Origin: Anaerolineaceae bacterium
GTDB taxonomy: Bacteria > Chloroflexota > Anaerolineae > Anaerolineales > Villigracilaceae
Assembly (NCBI GenBank): GCA_009885945.1
Contig: VFJR01000051.1
Coordinates: 1-53,198 of the forward strand
Reading direction: 5' to 3'
DNA: 53,198 nucleotides
Shown: piece after piece, positions 38,885 to 47,760 of the stretch
How positions within the stretch are numbered: the stretch's first letter is position 1
Layout of the letters: each line of letters opens with the position of its first letter
Translations under genes and position numbers: made by a program
The notes under the pieces: generated by a model
The model's input: the letters and a program-made list of their open reading frames with translations, nothing else
The model's database searches: none
What the model was told of the DNA's origin: nothing

Positions 38885-39637
38885 ATGCCTATATCTTCTT
38901 CGCCTATACCTGTATTACCTGATAGCAATGGTAGTGTGTTAAGTGTAAAAGACTTACTGTTTGATTATCCTGATGGGCACGTGGCTCTGCGTGGTGTTTC
39001 GTTTACTTTAAAAGCTAACGATAAGGTAGCCCTGGTGGGACCAAACGGCGCAGGGAAATCTACTTTGATGCTGCATCTTAATGGAATTTTGCAGGGCAAA
39101 GGCTTGATCGAAATCTCAGGCGTGCGCCTCACGCGCAATAACTTGCCAGCTATTCGTTCAATGGTTGGGCTCGTCTTCCAGAACCCCGACGACCAACTCT
39201 TTTCGCCGACAGTATTTGAGGATGTGGCTTTTGGACCTTTGCATATGGGTTTGCCAGAAGCTGAAGTGCGTGCGCGAGTGGACGCTGCGCTTGAAGCGGT
39301 GAATATGTCTGCGTATCGCGAGCGTTTATCTCATCATTTGAGCGTTGGAGAGAAGAAGCGTATTGCCATTGCAACGGTTTTATCAATGAAACCGCAAATA
39401 TTAATTTTAGACGAACCATCTGCTGGGCTTGACCCGCGTGCGCGCAGGTTGTTGATCAATTTATTGCGAGACCTGCCGATTTCAATGCTTGTTTCTACCC
39501 ATGACATGGCGCTCGTCAAAGAATTATTTACACGTACGATCGTGATGGATGATGGCAAAATAGTTGCTGATGGAATTACGGCTAAGATTATGAATGACGA
39601 AAAATTTCTGCATGAACATGGATTGGAAAAACCATAA
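38885..39637 (+). CDS. cbiO: ECF transporter ATPase CbiO
   Basis: A 250-residue ABC ATPase that powers the metal uptake transporter. It has Walker A GPNGAGKST, a Q-loop in VFQNPDDQLFSPTV (the DDQ form typical of ECF ATPases), the signature LSVGEKKR, Walker B ILILDEPSAGLDP and the switch His in STHD. The ATG at 38885 directly follows the CbiQ stop; an in-frame TTG at 38870 is possible but less likely. It is the third gene of a complete uptake transporter. Confidence 0.93.
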   Translation: MPISSSPIPVLPDSNGSVLSVKDLLFDYPDGHVALRGVSFTLKANDKVALVGPNGAGKSTLMLHLNGILQGKGLIEISGVRLTRNNLPAIRSMVGLVFQNPDDQLFSPTVFEDVAFGPLHMGLPEAEVRARVDAALEAVNMSAYRERLSHHLSVGEKKRIAIATVLSMKPQILILDEPSAGLDPRARRLLINLLRDLPISMLVSTHDMALVKELFTRTIVMDDGKIVADGITAKIMNDEKFLHEHGLEKP

Positions 39638-39640
39638 ATT

Positions 39641-40888
39641 ATGAATTCTCGGCCAGATGTACTTATTGTTGGAGGGGGAGTCATCGGGGTTTGTTCTGCA
39701 TATTATCTTGCTCTAAAAGGTATTCGTGTAACGCTGGTTGAAAAAGGGGAAATAGCATCAGGTTGTTCTTACGGTAATGGGGGGTTGATTGTTCCCAGCC
39801 ATGCTGTTCCGCTTGCTTCGCCAGGCGCTTTAGGGAATGGTTTGCGCTGGCTGTTAGATTCGCGCAGTCCGTTTTATATCAAGCCGCGCTTGGATGTGCA
39901 TCTTTTAAGTTGGTTGTTGCGCTTCGGTTTGGCAAGCCGTCATAACATTATGTTGAGCTCATTGCCTGTCATGCGCGATCTTTTGCTGGCAAGCCGCGCG
40001 TTATATGTTGACCTTGCCCAAAATGCAGGCTTTGATTTTGGTTTTACCAACAAAGGTTCATTGTTAGTTTGTTTATCGAAAGAGAAATTAGAAGATGAGC
40101 AAGGGGAGGTTGACCTGCTTGAGAAATTTAACATTCCTGCCAAAATTGTAAATCAAGCTGAGGCTCATGACCTTGAACCTGCGTTATTACCAAAGGTAAT
40201 TGGAGGTGTGTTTTATCCTAACGATGGGTATATCCATCCATTCCATTTTGTACATGGACTGGCAGAACAAGCAAAAAAACTAGGGGTGCAGATTTTAACA
40301 AATACAGAAGTGATGGGCTTTGAAATTGAGGAGCAGAAAATTAAGCAAGTTCATACCACGCGCGGAAATTTTTCTCCCAAGCAAGTTGTTCTCGCGTCTG
40401 GGTCGTGGTCGCCTCAACTTGCGCGCGGATTGCGATTGTCGATTCCAATTCAGGCTGCAAAAGGATATAGTATCACTCTTGAAAATCCGCCTGTGCCACC
40501 CAAACTGCCTTTGCTTTTCGCTGAAGCTCGAGCAGTGATAAATCCTTTAGGTGATTCTTTGCGCATTGCGGGAACTCTTGAGTTGGCAGGCATGGACTTT
40601 TCGTTTAATTTAAAGCGTATTCATGCCATGCAAAAAGCATCTGCTGAATATTTGCCTGGAATTGCAGAAGCTAAGACTATAGAAATTTGGCGTGGTTTGC
40701 GTCCATGTACACCAGATGGGGTTCCGATCATTAGTCGCTCAACGGAACTGTCTAATCTGATTATTGCGGCAGGTCATGCTATGCTGGGTATGTCCCTAGG
40801 TCCGATTACAGGTAAATTGGTTTCTCAAATTGTTGTGGGGGACAAAACAGATGTGGATATTGATCCATTACGAGCAGAAAGATTCTAG
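39641..40888 (+). CDS. FAD-dependent D-amino-acid dehydrogenase-like oxidoreductase
   Basis: A 415-residue DAO-family flavoprotein. The dinucleotide loop VLIVGGGVIGVCSAYYLA is at the N-terminus, followed by VEKGEIASGCSYGNGGLIVP, which is characteristic of DadA-type dehydrogenases. The C-terminal IWRGLRPCTPDGVPIIS and AAGHAMLGMSLGPITGK complete the FAD site. DadA enzymes oxidise D-amino acids to keto acids and pass electrons to the respiratory chain; glycine or sarcosine oxidase activity is an alternative. The gene starts three bases after the cbiO stop, so it is probably in the same transcript, an uncommon pairing. Confidence 0.87.
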   Translation: MNSRPDVLIVGGGVIGVCSAYYLALKGIRVTLVEKGEIASGCSYGNGGLIVPSHAVPLASPGALGNGLRWLLDSRSPFYIKPRLDVHLLSWLLRFGLASRHNIMLSSLPVMRDLLLASRALYVDLAQNAGFDFGFTNKGSLLVCLSKEKLEDEQGEVDLLEKFNIPAKIVNQAEAHDLEPALLPKVIGGVFYPNDGYIHPFHFVHGLAEQAKKLGVQILTNTEVMGFEIEEQKIKQVHTTRGNFSPKQVVLASGSWSPQLARGLRLSIPIQAAKGYSITLENPPVPPKLPLLFAEARAVINPLGDSLRIAGTLELAGMDFSFNLKRIHAMQKASAEYLPGIAEAKTIEIWRGLRPCTPDGVPIISRSTELSNLIIAAGHAMLGMSLGPITGKLVSQIVVGDKTDVDIDPLRAERF

Positions 40889-40894
40889 AAAATA

Positions 40895-41770
40895 TTAACT
40901 TGCCGCAGACAGGGTTAAGCGATGTAAATTAACCAACTCTGTTTGATTTAATGCAGAGCCAATATAGCCTCCCGCCAATACAAAAGCAACTGGCAAGTTT
41001 CGATTTTTGCACCATTCGAAGACCATTTTTTCGCGGTTGGCAAGGATGTCGTAATTAATTCCAGTTTTACCGCCTATCGAGCAATTTTCAAAAGGATCCA
41101 TTCCGGCATTGTAGATGCACAGATCAAAGTGACGTTTTTGTTTTTCAAGTGCACTATTGATTGAAGGTAGATAATTAGCCCCATTTTCAACGATGTTTAA
41201 TTCATATTGATCTGAGCTTTCATAATGATCGTAATCATCAACTGAGATGTCAACTTGCCAAATCTTTGATTCATCTTTGATTAAAGATTGTGTTCCACCC
41301 CCGCAATGAGCGTCAAGGTCTAAAATAAGCACAGATTGCGCGCCCGCTGCCAGTGCAGAATGAGCGGCAATTGCTAGTCCGTTGAAAGTGCAATACCCGG
41401 CGCCGTGAGCACGTTGTGCATGATGAAGCCCACTAGATAAAGAACCAGCTACTCCGCCGTATTCAAGAGCGTGTAGTGCCGCGTCTACGACACCTCCGTT
41501 TGAGGCAAGTACCATTGGAAATAGCTGTGCGTCCCATTGAAATCCTTGAGATTCGGCAAGCTGGCGATTTTCCCCATTTTCTATAGCCATTACATAATCG
41601 AGGTCGTGTACTTGTGTAACTTGATCTTTCGTTAATACTTTTGGTTCTAGCAATTGAATCTTTGACAGAGGAGATTGTATGAGTGAATCTGCAACCCATT
41701 TGGCTTTTCGGGTTGTATCGAAAGAGTACCCTGTGCCCACATAAGTTGAGCTGTAATAAACATTGACCAT
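40895..41770 (-). CDS. Histone-deacetylase-superfamily amidohydrolase
   Basis: A 291-residue HDAC-family protein. The charge-relay histidines are in SGLHHAQRAHGAGYCTFNG, and the zinc site in LDLDAHCGGGT and YNAGMDPFENC. Bacterial relatives deacetylate polyamines or acetoin-related compounds, or act on small amides; the substrate here is unknown. It is convergent with the D-amino-acid dehydrogenase gene, six bases apart, and lies downstream of glpX with a 43-base gap. Confidence 0.85.
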   Translation of the reverse strand: MVNVYYSSTYVGTGYSFDTTRKAKWVADSLIQSPLSKIQLLEPKVLTKDQVTQVHDLDYVMAIENGENRQLAESQGFQWDAQLFPMVLASNGGVVDAALHALEYGGVAGSLSSGLHHAQRAHGAGYCTFNGLAIAAHSALAAGAQSVLILDLDAHCGGGTQSLIKDESKIWQVDISVDDYDHYESSDQYELNIVENGANYLPSINSALEKQKRHFDLCIYNAGMDPFENCSIGGKTGINYDILANREKMVFEWCKNRNLPVAFVLAGGYIGSALNQTELVNLHRLTLSAAS

Positions 41771-41813
41771 TAACTTTCAACTCATTCTATATAAGCGAGA
41801 TTGGTATTTCCTT

Positions 41814-42809
41814 TTAATAGATTTCTTCGTTTAAATAATGTAGTTTATCCATGCGGTGTGTGGCGTTGATTTGGCGCACAGTGCCTGTCAGCCCACGGAC
41901 TACAATGCTGTCTGTTGACGCACCGTCGCCAAAGTAGCGCACGCCTTGCAATAATTCACCGTCGGTAATGCCTGTCGCGGCAAAGAAAACATCTTCTGAT
42001 GAGACAAGGTCGTCCATTGTCAGGACTTTGTTAAAGTTAAAGCCAGCTTCGATTCCGCGTTGCAGTTCGTTTTTATCGCGGGCGTATAACTTGCCTTGAA
42101 TTTCTCCGCCCATTGCGCGTAACGCGCAGGCGGCAATCACGCCTTCGGGTGTGCCGCCGATGCCAAATAAGACATCCACGCCTGAGTCGGGCCAGGCTGT
42201 CATCAAAGCCGCGCCTACATCTCCATCCGGGATTTGGCGTAAGCGCGCACCTGCTTCGCGGATTTCTTTTACCATTTCATTGTTGCGGTCGCGGTCGAGG
42301 ATGATGGCGGTCAAGTCCTCAATTGACTTTCCTTTTGCCTTGGCAATGGCTCTTAGATTTTCTGTAATGGATTTTTCAATATTGATCTTGCCTTTTGCCT
42401 CAGGACCAACCGCAAGTTTGTTCATATATACAAAGGGGCCGGGGTCAAACATTGTTCCACGCGGGGCAATGGCAACGGTGGCAAGTGAGTTTGATCTGCC
42501 AAATGCTAATGGGCGAGTGCCGTCAATCGGATCAACAGCCACATCTACGTCTGGTTCCGAACCGTTGCCTACTATCTCGCCGTTGTATAACATTGGAGCG
42601 TTATCTTTTTCCCCTTCGCCAATGACGATAATACCGTTCATATCTACAGTTTGGAGCACAATCCGCATCGCATTTACTGCGGCTTGATCAGCGGCTTCTT
42701 TATCGCCGCGTCCCATAAAGCGGCCCGCAGAAAGCGCTGCAGCCTCGGTAACACGCACAAGTTCGAGCGCTAGATTGCGCGTAGGCGCACTATGTTCAAG
42801 TGTGGGCAT
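41814..42809 (-). CDS. glpX: Class II fructose-1,6-bisphosphatase
   Basis: A 331-residue GlpX-type phosphatase of gluconeogenesis. It has GEGEKDNAPMLYNGE, the metal-binding VDPIDGTRPLAFGRSNS, and ADVLFGIGGTPEG-like sequence (read here as VDVLFGIGGTPEGV). The start MPTLEHSAPT is chosen because an AGAGAAG site precedes it; the longer frame runs into cdsA. The SBPase activity of some class II enzymes is possible. It follows cdsA by 13 bases on the same strand. Confidence 0.94.
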   Translation of the reverse strand: MPTLEHSAPTRNLALELVRVTEAAALSAGRFMGRGDKEAADQAAVNAMRIVLQTVDMNGIIVIGEGEKDNAPMLYNGEIVGNGSEPDVDVAVDPIDGTRPLAFGRSNSLATVAIAPRGTMFDPGPFVYMNKLAVGPEAKGKINIEKSITENLRAIAKAKGKSIEDLTAIILDRDRNNEMVKEIREAGARLRQIPDGDVGAALMTAWPDSGVDVLFGIGGTPEGVIAACALRAMGGEIQGKLYARDKNELQRGIEAGFNFNKVLTMDDLVSSEDVFFAATGITDGELLQGVRYFGDGASTDSIVVRGLTGTVRQINATHRMDKLHYLNEEIY

Positions 42810-42822
42810 ATTTCTTCTCTCT

Positions 42823-43638
42823 TTAGAAAATAATGATCGTAATATAGTAATATCCGATAACCGCGCCCCATAACCATGAATCGATTCGGTCAAAAAAACC
42901 GCCATGCCCAGGGAAAACATCGCTCGAGTCTTTCATGCCTGATTGACGCTTGAACATGCTTTCTCCAAAATCACCTAATGGAGCGAGTATAGCAATTAAC
43001 AACCCAAGCGTTGCGCCTTGCCAGAGAGTGATGTCTCCAGCCAATGCACCCCAGCGTGAATATACATAAGCGAAAAACATGCCCCCCAGCGTAGCTGTGA
43101 AAATACCTGCTAGATAACCTTCCCAACTTTTCTTAGGGCTTAGGCGGGGCGCCATTTTGTGCTTTCCATACACAGAGCCGATCATGTATCCGCCTGTGTC
43201 TGTGAGCCATACGCATGGCAAAACGATCATGACCCACCATGCGCCATCTTGATTAATGTTTCGCAAGTCAACCAGAAACGCGCCGATGATTCCAAGATAG
43301 ACTAAAGCTCCGATGGTGGAGCCAAAATCGAGAGCGGCTTGATCGCGTCCTCGTTCAAACGATATCAGATGGACAGTTAATGTCAACAAGGTTAGGAAAA
43401 TGAATAATGGGTATTCCCATTCCTTGAAATAAACGCGTGCAAGAATGATTAAAAAAACGCCGCCTATGGTAATGGCTTCGTTAGGTTCTATTTTGATTGC
43501 ACGAAATAACCGAACATACTCCCAGGCTGCGCCAACGACAAATGTGCCAAGTAACAGAAAATAAAAAATTCCGCCAACCGTGATGGCTGGCAGACCGATT
43601 GCTAATAATGCTAGTGCTGTGATGGTGCGCGTACGCAT
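42823..43638 (-). CDS. cdsA: Phosphatidate cytidylyltransferase
   Basis: A 271-residue membrane enzyme that makes CDP-diacylglycerol from phosphatidic acid and CTP. The C-terminal signature LGDFGESMFKRQSGMKDSSD and FPGHGGFFDRIDS, and the middle SPKKSWEGYLAG, are diagnostic. About eight helices are expected. It is directly downstream of uppS, the usual uppS-cdsA order. Confidence 0.94.
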   Translation of the reverse strand: MRTRTITALALLAIGLPAITVGGIFYFLLLGTFVVGAAWEYVRLFRAIKIEPNEAITIGGVFLIILARVYFKEWEYPLFIFLTLLTLTVHLISFERGRDQAALDFGSTIGALVYLGIIGAFLVDLRNINQDGAWWVMIVLPCVWLTDTGGYMIGSVYGKHKMAPRLSPKKSWEGYLAGIFTATLGGMFFAYVYSRWGALAGDITLWQGATLGLLIAILAPLGDFGESMFKRQSGMKDSSDVFPGHGGFFDRIDSWLWGAVIGYYYITIIIF

Positions 43639-43658
43639 TTTTAAGGCGACTCCGTAGA

Positions 43659-44375
43659 TTAGATTTTTCCGTAGCGGCGATCGCGATTTGCAAAGTCTTC
43701 TAGTGCGCGGCCGTATTCTTCTCTGTCAAAGTCGGGCCAAAAAGTAGGAGTGATATACCATTCGGAATAGGCGGCTTGCCAAATGAGAAAATTGCTGACG
43801 CGTAATTCGCCAGATGTGCGAATAATCAAATCGGGGTCCGGAACGCCGACTGTGAACATATATTTACTGACGAGTTCATCGGTTACGTCTTCCGCGCGGA
43901 TGCCCTCGTTCATTAATTTCTGAATTGCACATACGATCTCATCGCGCCCGCCATAATTAAAAGCAACATTTAGAATGAGCTTGTCGTTGTTTTTTGTCAG
44001 GTCAATTGCTTTTAAAACCTTTTGTTGAATGCGAGGATCAAGGCGTTCAAGTCGTCCAATGTGGCGTAATTGCACGCCTTCCTTGTTTAATTCACCAAGT
44101 TCTTTGTCAATCACATCTTGCAGGATGTACATCAATCCTTGAACTTCTTCGGGGGGTCTGCCCCAATTTTCAGTGGAGAAGGCGTAGATGGTTAGATATT
44201 TTACGCCAAACTCAACAGAGGCTCGAATGACGCGGCGTAGATTTTCTGTGCCTGCTTTGTGCCCTGCCAAGCGCGGCAAGCCGCGTGAAATTGCCCAGCG
44301 TCCATTGCCGTCCATGATCATGGCAACGTGACGCGGTATTTTTTCAATGGGGATGTTCAATGGAGAATTGCTCAT
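43659..44375 (-). CDS. uppS: Undecaprenyl diphosphate synthase (cis-prenyltransferase)
   Basis: A 238-residue cis-prenyltransferase that makes the C55 lipid carrier for cell-wall polymers. The N-terminal motif HVAMIMDGNGRWA has the catalytic D22. Further motifs are LTIYAFSTENWGRP and, near the end, PDPDLIIRTSGELRVSNFLIWQ. I start at the ATG at 44373-44375; an in-frame TTG four codons upstream is less likely. Between frr and cdsA, as commonly seen. Confidence 0.94.
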   Translation of the reverse strand: MSNSPLNIPIEKIPRHVAMIMDGNGRWAISRGLPRLAGHKAGTENLRRVIRASVEFGVKYLTIYAFSTENWGRPPEEVQGLMYILQDVIDKELGELNKEGVQLRHIGRLERLDPRIQQKVLKAIDLTKNNDKLILNVAFNYGGRDEIVCAIQKLMNEGIRAEDVTDELVSKYMFTVGVPDPDLIIRTSGELRVSNFLIWQAAYSEWYITPTFWPDFDREEYGRALEDFANRDRRYGKI

Positions 44376-44399
44376 AGCGGATAACAACGAGTGTTGTTA

Positions 44400-44969
44400 T
44401 TACACTTCCATAATCTCTTTTTCTTTATTCTGCCCGTGCTTTCCGATATCTTCAATAAACTTATCGGTTAATTTTTGCAAATTCTCTTCGCCGCGTTTGA
44501 GATCATCCTCGGTGATGAGCTTTTCTTTTTCATAATCACGCAGATCGTTATGTATATCGCGGCGTATATTCCGTACAGCGATGCGGCTTTCTTCCAATCG
44601 TTGATGTACTTGTTTTACAAGATCGCGCCTGCGCTCTTCATTCAAGGGAGGCAAATTAAGGTGAATGACTTTGCCGTCTGAGTTTGGGTTTATGCCAAGA
44701 TTTGAGTTGCTAATGGCTTTTTCAATCTCTTTAAGGCTGGTGACGTCGAAAGGCTTAATTAATATAGAGCGCGGTTCTGGTATGCTGATAGATGCTAATT
44801 GCATGAGCGCAGTTGGCGTGCCGTAATAATCGACGGGTAGTTTTTCAACAAGGGCTGGGCTAGCTCGTCCAGCGCGAATTCCTGATAAATGTTCGTGCAA
44901 GGATTGCGATGCACCATTCATGCGGTGCTCAGCATCTTTCAATAGATCTTTAATTTCGTCGGTAGTCAC
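44400..44969 (-). CDS. frr: Ribosome recycling factor
   Basis: A 189-residue protein of normal RRF length that splits post-termination ribosomes with EF-G. Segments such as SGIRAGRASPALVEKLPVDYYG, PEPRSILIKPFD and KVIHLNLPPLNEERR are typical. The start codon is GTG, with a perfect AGGAGG ribosome site five bases upstream. A promoter is readable 45-73 bases upstream, so frr can be transcribed apart from pyrH. Confidence 0.96.
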   Translation of the reverse strand: MTTDEIKDLLKDAEHRMNGASQSLHEHLSGIRAGRASPALVEKLPVDYYGTPTALMQLASISIPEPRSILIKPFDVTSLKEIEKAISNSNLGINPNSDGKVIHLNLPPLNEERRRDLVKQVHQRLEESRIAVRNIRRDIHNDLRDYEKEKLITEDDLKRGEENLQKLTDKFIEDIGKHGQNKEKEIMEV

Positions 44970-45013
44970 CGTATCCTCCTAGGGAAAATTTATTCTTTAA
45001 GGATACCCCAAAA

Positions 45014-45042
45014 TATAGAATTATGCTATGGGAACACGTCAA
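45014..45042 (-). promoter_or_regulatory. Sigma70-type promoter of the frr-uppS-cdsA-glpX genes
   Basis: On the minus strand, -35 TTGACG (45037-45042) and -10 TCTATA (45014-45019) are spaced by 17 bases. The leader to the frr start is about 38 bases. A 19-base-spaced TATATT alternative overlaps. Confidence 0.55.
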
Positions 45043-45131
45043 TTGTGATAGGGTTTGAGAAAATTTGATAGTCGTAATTTTATGGCTTACATAAAAATTA
45101 CATTAAAACCAACAATAAAACTTAAAAAAAT

Positions 45132-45860
<729 letters not shown>

Positions 45861-45866
45861 TTATAA

Positions 45867-45894
45867 AAAAAGCCAACCCGAAGGCTGGCTTTTA
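45867..45894 (-). terminator. Hairpin between tsf and pyrH
   Basis: Arms AAAAGCCA and TGGCTTTT, extended inward by a mismatch and CC/GG around the loop CGAA, lie three bases after the tsf stop. A T-tract follows on the minus strand. It can act as a partial terminator before pyrH. Confidence 0.65.
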
Positions 45895-45897
45895 AAG

Positions 45898-46506
45898 TTA
45901 ACTTTGTTGTGTGCTTTCGCCTAATTCCCATCGCTGAAAACGTCGCACAATTACACTTTCGCCAATCGCAGCAATATTTTGCAGGATCAACTTTTCAATG
46001 CTCATTTTTTCATCGCGGATATAAGCCTGGCGCAAAAGACAAACTTCATCTTTATATTTTTCAATGCGTCCTTCAACGATCTTTTCCAAAATATTGTCGG
46101 GCTTGCCTTCTTCTTTGGCGCGCGCGCGGGCAATCTCGGATTCGTGATCTAATTCAGATTGAGGAATTTCTTCGGCTCTTGTGTATTTCGGTGCGCTGGC
46201 GGCAATTTGTAATGCAATCTCATGAGCTAATGTTCGGAATTTTTCAGAACGGGCTACAAAGTCGGTCTCACAATTTACTTCAACCATCACGCCCACGCGT
46301 CCGCCGCCGTGGGAATAAATTTCAACGACACCATTAGATGCATCGCGGTCAGCGCGCTTGGCGGCTGTTGCCATGCCTTTTTCGCGCAGCCAGTCTACAG
46401 CTTTTTGAAAATCTCCATTTGCATCCTGCAACGCCTTGCGGCAATCCAACATAGGAGCGTTGGTTGCGGCGCGCAGTTCTTTAATCATCGCAGTCGTAAC
46501 TTCCAT
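45898..46506 (-). CDS. tsf: Elongation factor Ts (short form)
   Basis: A 202-residue guanine-nucleotide exchange factor for EF-Tu. The N-terminal UBA-like region MEVTTAMIKELRAATNAPMLDCRKAL and the core signature VMVEVNCETDFVARSEKF are clear. At 202 residues it is the short type seen in Thermus and some other phyla rather than the ~280-residue E. coli type. I start it at 46506, the first residue of the conserved N-terminus; the longer frame runs into the upstream hairpin. The rpsB-tsf-pyrH-frr order is conserved in many bacteria. Confidence 0.95.
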   Translation of the reverse strand: MEVTTAMIKELRAATNAPMLDCRKALQDANGDFQKAVDWLREKGMATAAKRADRDASNGVVEIYSHGGGRVGVMVEVNCETDFVARSEKFRTLAHEIALQIAASAPKYTRAEEIPQSELDHESEIARARAKEEGKPDNILEKIVEGRIEKYKDEVCLLRQAYIRDEKMSIEKLILQNIAAIGESVIVRRFQRWELGESTQQS

Positions 46507-46522
46507 TTTCTCTTTTTCCTCT

Positions 46523-46559
46523 TCATCGTTGTGAGGAGTAAAACTCCTCACAACGATGA
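46523..46559 (-). promoter_or_regulatory. Perfect 17-bp hairpin between rpsB and tsf
   Basis: Arms 46523-46539 and 46543-46559 are exact reverse complements with a 3-base loop, GC-moderate and centred on GAGGAGT/ACTCCTC. It begins 16 bases before the tsf start, very near its ribosome site, and eight bases after the rpsB stop. It could block exonuclease decay of rpsB mRNA or limit read-through into tsf. Confidence 0.75.
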
Positions 46560-46567
46560 TAATCTAA

Positions 46568-47509
46568 TTATTCTGGTTTATCTTCTGCTGTTTCAGCAGG
46601 CTTTGTTTCTTCAGGTTTTACTTCTTCAGGCTTTACTTCTTCTGGCTTTACTTCTTCTGGCTTGCGCGTGGCATCCAGTTTTGCAAGTGTAGATTCGCCT
46701 AACAAAACATTATCGCTGGTCTCTTCATCTGAATCCACAACTTTGGGACCTTTGCGAGAACGACCGGACGATTCTTTCTTACCATCAGGCTTGGATTCTT
46801 CACCATCAGCATTATCTGCATCTTTACGCATACCCTTGCCTTCAAGCACGGCATCGGCAATCTTTGAGACTAATAACTTGATAGCCCGAATCGCATCATC
46901 GTTGGATGCAATCACATAGTCAACACCCTGTGGGTTTGCATTGGTATCCACCAAAGCAACAATGGGGATGTTGAGTACATTTGCTTCGCGAACAGCCGCG
47001 ATTTCGCGACCCACGTCTACAATGAAGAGAAGATCAGGGACGCGCTTCATCTTACGAACACCGGATAGACGTGTCAGCAAGCGTTCAATTTCACGCTGGA
47101 TGAGCAAGCCTTCTTTTTTGGTGAGGCGGGTTATATCGCCACTATCACGAACTCCCTCAAGGCGTTCTAATTCTTTAATACGAGCATGCATGGTCGACCA
47201 GTTGGTTAACATTCCGCCCAGCCAACGCTCTGTTACGAAGGGCATGCCGCAGCGAACAGCTTCTTCTTGGACTGTTTCCTGCGCCTGACGCTTGGTACCG
47301 ACAAACATAACTGTTCCACCATTTGCAACTGTATCGCGAATGATGTTGTAGGCGTTGTTCAACAACTTAACAGTTTGTTGAAGATCGATAATATGAATAC
47401 CATTACGCTCAGTGAAGATGTATGGTTTCATACGGGGGTCCCACTTGTTGGTGCGATGTCCGAAGTGGACGCCGCTCTCAAGCAGGGCTTTCATAGAAAT
47501 GACAGCCAT
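46568..47509 (-). CDS. rpsB: 30S ribosomal protein S2 with long acidic C-terminal tail
   Basis: A 313-residue S2. Residues 1-~225 are the normal S2 domain ([71 protein letters not shown]). The remaining ~88 residues are an acidic, low-complexity tail: [18 protein letters not shown], then the pentapeptide KPEEV three times plus KPEET and KPAET. Typical S2 is about 230-260 residues. The tail's 15-base repeats are at 46605-46664. The structured leader and promoter upstream fit S2's usual autoregulation. Confidence 0.95.
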   Translation of the reverse strand: MAVISMKALLESGVHFGHRTNKWDPRMKPYIFTERNGIHIIDLQQTVKLLNNAYNIIRDTVANGGTVMFVGTKRQAQETVQEEAVRCGMPFVTERWLGGMLTNWSTMHARIKELERLEGVRDSGDITRLTKKEGLLIQREIERLLTRLSGVRKMKRVPDLLFIVDVGREIAAVREANVLNIPIVALVDTNANPQGVDYVIASNDDAIRAIKLLVSKIADAVLEGKGMRKDADNADGEESKPDGKKESSGRSRKGPKVVDSDEETSDNVLLGESTLAKLDATRKPEEVKPEEVKPEEVKPEETKPAETAEDKPE

Positions 47510-47531
47510 TATGTTACTCCTTGTAACTTAT

Positions 47532-47630
47532 TCTATTGCCAAACGCGCAATGAGTCGGCGTGCAATAGAGTGGGTTTAGCGGGGATAAAGTACCCGCTCA
47601 GGGACGCTTGATGCCCGTCCCAGGCAAGAT
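47532..47630 (-). promoter_or_regulatory. Structured rpsB leader (three hairpins)
   Basis: Between the promoter and the rpsB start, the minus-strand RNA has three stems in order: GGGACG/CGTCCC (47601-47606 with 47616-47621), AGCGGG/CCCGCT (47578-47584 with 47593-47598) and TCTATTGC/GCAATAGA (47532-47539 with 47562-47569). S2 leaders in several bacterial phyla bind S2 for feedback control; a match to a known family is not shown here. Confidence 0.45.
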
Positions 47631-47654
47631 GTTGCTTCTTTGTGAAGCGACGAG

Positions 47655-47684
47655 ATTATACACGAAGAATATGATTTGCGCCAA
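47655..47684 (-). promoter_or_regulatory. Sigma70-type promoter of rpsB
   Basis: On the minus strand, -35 TTGGCG (47679-47684) and -10 TATAAT (47655-47660) have an 18-base spacer. The leader to the rpsB start at 47509 is about 140 bases. Confidence 0.65.
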
Positions 47685-47699
47685 TTTACACAGGTTGCC

Positions 47700-47748
47700 A
47701 AGATAATAAAGAAGGTCACTGTAAACTAGTGGCCTTCTTTATTATCTT
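47700..47748. terminator. Hairpin with 21-bp arms after dnaA
   Basis: Arms 47700-47720 and 47728-47748 pair along their whole length with one G-U wobble around a 7-base loop. It lies 12 bases beyond the dnaA stop on the minus strand and just upstream of the rpsB promoter. A T-tract follows the stem on the plus side, and a T-rich arm on the minus side, so it could act in both directions. Confidence 0.7.
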
Positions 47749-47760
47749 ATTTTTTATTAC

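Noticed and set aside
45909-46337. Plus-strand frame opposite tsf
   Set aside because: It is a shadow of the well-supported tsf gene, with no ribosome site and an odd composition.
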